The translations under genes and the position numbers were made by a program. Under the pieces are notes generated by a model. The model was not told the DNA's origin. It did no database searches and saw only the letters and a list, made by a program, of their open reading frames with translations. This document shows positions 5,132-7,076 of a DNA stretch of 7,076 bases, in pieces. Every line of letters starts with the position of its first letter. Position 1 is the stretch's first letter. The stretch is taken from NCBI GenBank assembly GCA_050124775.1, contig JASFEP010000234.1:1-7076 (forward strand). The letters are read 5' to 3'. Source of the stretch: WTAW01 sp050124775. GTDB taxonomy: Bacteria > Acidobacteriota > Aminicenantia > Aminicenantales > Aminicenantaceae.

Positions 5132-5823
5132 AAAATAAAAAAGAAGTGAACGATGAGAAAGCTCCCTTCTCTTCCCCTCCCCATGCGTTCGAAGAACACG
5201 AAGTCGAAGAGTATGAGCGGAAGAGATACAGAGGAATCGACCAGAGGCTGGTCCATCGAAGAGAAACCTTACTTTTGGAGAGGATACTGGAACGAAACGC
5301 CCCTGAAGGGGGAATAGCGTTGGATGTTCCCTGCGGATACGGACGGTTTTCGGAGCTGTTCCGCAAAAGAGGGTGGCATCTGGTTAGCTGTGATTACTCG
5401 TTCTCCATGGTGAAGAGGGCGAAAGGATCGAGCGTCAAAGATCCCGCATTGAAGCTTTGGGGCGTTGTCGCAAATGCCAAACAGAGATTGCCCTTCAGAG
5501 AAAAAACCTTTTCCATACTTCTGTGTATGCGGTTCTGGCATCATGTCCATGATCCCGAGGAGCGAAAGGCTCTCCTCGGTTTTTTTTCCAGGGTAACGTC
5601 TGGCTGGGTGATCCTCTCCTACTACCAGGTCAATACGCTCCACCGGCTCCAGCGAGCGCTCAGGAGAAAGCTGAAGAAGAGCCCCACGCGAATAAAGATG
5701 ATAGCGAGGCAAGACTTTTATGAGGAGGTCCGAGAGGCAGGTTTTGCATGCGAGAAGGTGTTTCCTCTATTTTGGGGGATCCATGCCCAGCATGTGGCTC
5801 TGTTGAAAAAGATCAGAACTTGA
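5128..5823 (+). CDS. Class I SAM-dependent methyltransferase
   Basis: A 231-residue soluble protein with the Rossmann-type methyltransferase core. Motif I is ALDVPCGYGRF (64-74), which binds SAM. An acidic residue at the end of strand 2 (D89 in VSCDYSFSMV) should hold the ribose. ANAKQRLPF (115-123) is in the place of the usual DA..LPF, with Asn instead of Asp at 116. FSILLCMRFWHHV (128-140) is the strand-4 block. The first about 45 residues are charged and probably helical. Placement after a sugar kinase and a glycosidase-like protein suggests methylation of a core or O-antigen sugar, or of a lipid-linked intermediate, but a small-molecule or other acceptor is equally possible from sequence. 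The ATG overlaps the previous stop (ATGA); the nearest purine-rich site, AGGGATGATG, is distant, so translation probably depends on coupling. An internal GTG at codon 7 is a less likely start. A T8 run lies at 5580-5587. The 3' end overlaps a convergent gene by 11 bp. Confidence 0.85.
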   Translation: MKNKKEVNDEKAPFSSPPHAFEEHEVEEYERKRYRGIDQRLVHRRETLLLERILERNAPEGGIALDVPCGYGRFSELFRKRGWHLVSCDYSFSMVKRAKGSSVKDPALKLWGVVANAKQRLPFREKTFSILLCMRFWHHVHDPEERKALLGFFSRVTSGWVILSYYQVNTLHRLQRALRRKLKKSPTRIKMIARQDFYEEVREAGFACEKVFPLFWGIHAQHVALLKKIRT

Positions 5824-7018
5824 ACCGGATCCCTACTCTGACCTCGAATCCCGATAGGTCAATCGTTGCTTCCTTGGCATCGGAAACACCCGCTTCGGAG
5901 GGCTTTCTTTCCCGGATATAGAGAAGGGTGTAGGATTCGTCCTCGGTAATCTGGGCCTGATAGATATAGAGGGTGCCGTTTTCCGTGGATTGGTAGCCGG
6001 TCGAATCATTGTATTCGTCCGTTCCGCTGAAGTTTGTGATTTTGCAGTAACGTCCCAGCGCTTCAAGGAAAAATCTCACGTTACCTACGGGATTGGCCTC
6101 GACGCCCAATCCGCCGAAAGCACCGGGTCCTTGGCCGTTGGAATCACCTTTCCATTCCTGCCAGAAATCGGCCTCTTCGTACCGGTAAAAATACGAACAC
6201 TTGGCAAAATGATACTCTCCGCCTAGCTTAATGTAAAAGGCCGGATGGGGATAGTAGCTGAAAGAAAGCCTGATTGGAATCGACCGGATTTGAGGGCGGG
6301 TTGTGTAGAGTTCAACGTATGTCCCTTCGGGATACTCGATGAGACTCTCCTTTTTGCCAGAAAGGTAAGCGCCCCCGATGTTGAGAAAAAACTTAGGGGA
6401 GAAGGCAATGTTCATCTCACCTTCGAAGATTAAGCCTGTATGCAGAGGGGAGACCGTGTTGCTCTGGGATTCACCGAGGGATGCTGCAAAATAGTCGCCC
6501 AATCCAACGGCCCCCTCGTTGATGTCTCCACCGGGCACATAGCCCATGCCCCCCGAGAATGAAAGGCGAAATTTGGAGTATTCCGAAGCGACGTCCAGGG
6601 ATTCTTGAACCTGAGGCTGGACTTTGACGGGGCGGGCTTCTTCCACTACTTCGACCTCGACAGGCTCTTTCCTCGCCTCCTCCTTCTCTGGCTCTGTGGT
6701 TTCGATCTCTTCAGGAGCCGGCCCGCCGATAACTGTGACCAGGCTTTCATGGACATACCCCGACAGGGTCTTCTCTGCATCCAGCTTCAGTTGTATGACA
6801 TACCATTCTCCCTTTTTTTGGGTGGCTTCGAGGACTGTTCCTTGGGGCAACTGGTGAATAATGGCGCTTCCGATATCAGGATTTTGTCTGATATTGGCGA
6901 TTTCCGAAACAACTTTGAGCTGGGTTCGTTCTTGTGCCCAAATGCTCGGGCTTGAGATAAAAAATAGAACACCAATGAAGATAATCAAAACGATTCTTTT
7001 TGTTTCGCGATTGTCCAA
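5813..7018 (-). CDS. Secreted SH3b-linker-outer-membrane beta-barrel protein
   Basis: A 401-residue exported protein in three parts. (1) A signal peptide: basic head NRETKR, hydrophobic core at about 9-24, likely cleavage after A28 (SIWA/QE). (2) A bacterial SH3 domain at about 32-97, with ANIRQNPDIGS, LPQGT, GEWYVIQL and GYVHESLV, a fold often used to bind peptidoglycan. (3) A Glu/Pro/Val-rich linker (about 99-140), then a region of alternating hydrophobic and aromatic strands (about 147-401) ending ...VRVGIRFKF, with the terminal Phe typical of BAM-inserted outer-membrane barrels. The protein may tie the outer membrane to the cell wall; the ligand or transported substrate is unknown. The start is TTG at 7018, with AGGGAG 9 nt before and an in-frame TGA two codons upstream (7024-7022), so no longer form is possible without crossing a stop. 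Two Cys (C274, C325) fall in the barrel part. Confidence 0.82.
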   Translation of the reverse strand: MDNRETKRIVLIIFIGVLFFISSPSIWAQERTQLKVVSEIANIRQNPDIGSAIIHQLPQGTVLEATQKKGEWYVIQLKLDAEKTLSGYVHESLVTVIGGPAPEEIETTEPEKEEARKEPVEVEVVEEARPVKVQPQVQESLDVASEYSKFRLSFSGGMGYVPGGDINEGAVGLGDYFAASLGESQSNTVSPLHTGLIFEGEMNIAFSPKFFLNIGGAYLSGKKESLIEYPEGTYVELYTTRPQIRSIPIRLSFSYYPHPAFYIKLGGEYHFAKCSYFYRYEEADFWQEWKGDSNGQGPGAFGGLGVEANPVGNVRFFLEALGRYCKITNFSGTDEYNDSTGYQSTENGTLYIYQAQITEDESYTLLYIRERKPSEAGVSDAKEATIDLSGFEVRVGIRFKF

Positions 7019-7027
7019 TTTTCACGT

Positions 7028-7033
7028 CTCCCT
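7028..7033 (-). promoter_or_regulatory. Ribosome binding site deciding the TTG start of the SH3-barrel gene
   Basis: AGGGAG on the minus strand lies 9 nt before the TTG at 7018. The in-frame ATG further up (7042) has no such site and is cut off by TGA at 7024-7022, so the TTG is the best start. The remaining bases to 7076 show no convincing promoter. Confidence 0.55.
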
Positions 7034-7076
7034 GTGGTCCATTCGTTTGGGTTTATGAAGCTTTCCAAGCACTCGA

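Noticed and set aside
1..7076. Mobile element, CRISPR array, tRNA or rRNA
   Set aside because: No spaced direct repeats, no terminal inverted repeats around a transposase-like frame, no cloverleaf and no ribosomal RNA segments were seen on either strand.

Overview
The window comes from a diderm (Gram-negative) bacterium with lipopolysaccharide (LPS). Five of the seven genes fit LPS core or O-antigen assembly, or cell-envelope polysaccharide chemistry, and the gene at the right edge encodes an exported protein ending in a predicted outer-membrane beta-barrel. Base composition looks moderate, nothing suggests a plasmid or phage, and no transposase, integrase, tRNA, rRNA or CRISPR array is visible. 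I cannot fix the taxon. A deep-branching environmental lineage such as Desulfobacterota or Aminicenantota-type bacteria is a guess from the style of the SH3-linker-barrel protein and the gene layout.

Layout. (1) Positions 2549 down to 1 on the minus strand form a tight operon: a small Trm112/YcaR-type zinc-ribbon protein, a GT9-family heptosyltransferase-like enzyme (overlapping it by 41 nt), an O-antigen ligase/polymerase-type membrane protein, and the first 36 codons of a further membrane-anchored protein coupled through an ATGA overlap. A good sigma70-like promoter lies just before the first gene. (2) Positions 2550-2958 form a divergent intergenic region of about 0.4 kb with no convincing gene. 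(3) Positions 2959-5823 on the plus strand form a second compact operon: a WaaP/Kdo-kinase-family sugar kinase, a glycoside-hydrolase-like TIM-barrel protein with no visible signal peptide, and a class I SAM-dependent methyltransferase. They are joined by a 1-nt gap and an ATGA overlap. (4) Positions 7018-5813 on the minus strand encode a secreted SH3b-linker-beta-barrel protein. Its end overlaps the methyltransferase end by 11 bp, tail to tail.

How they may work together. The minus operon would extend the inner core (GT9) and join or polymerise O-antigen at the membrane (ligase). The divergent plus operon would decorate or edit a sugar: phosphorylate it (kinase), methylate it (methyltransferase) and do something unknown with the barrel protein. 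In that protein the usual NEP acid/base Glu of clan GH-A seems to be replaced by Ala while the nucleophile Glu is kept. The kinase / degenerate-GH / methyltransferase cassette is the most interesting, least explained part of the window.
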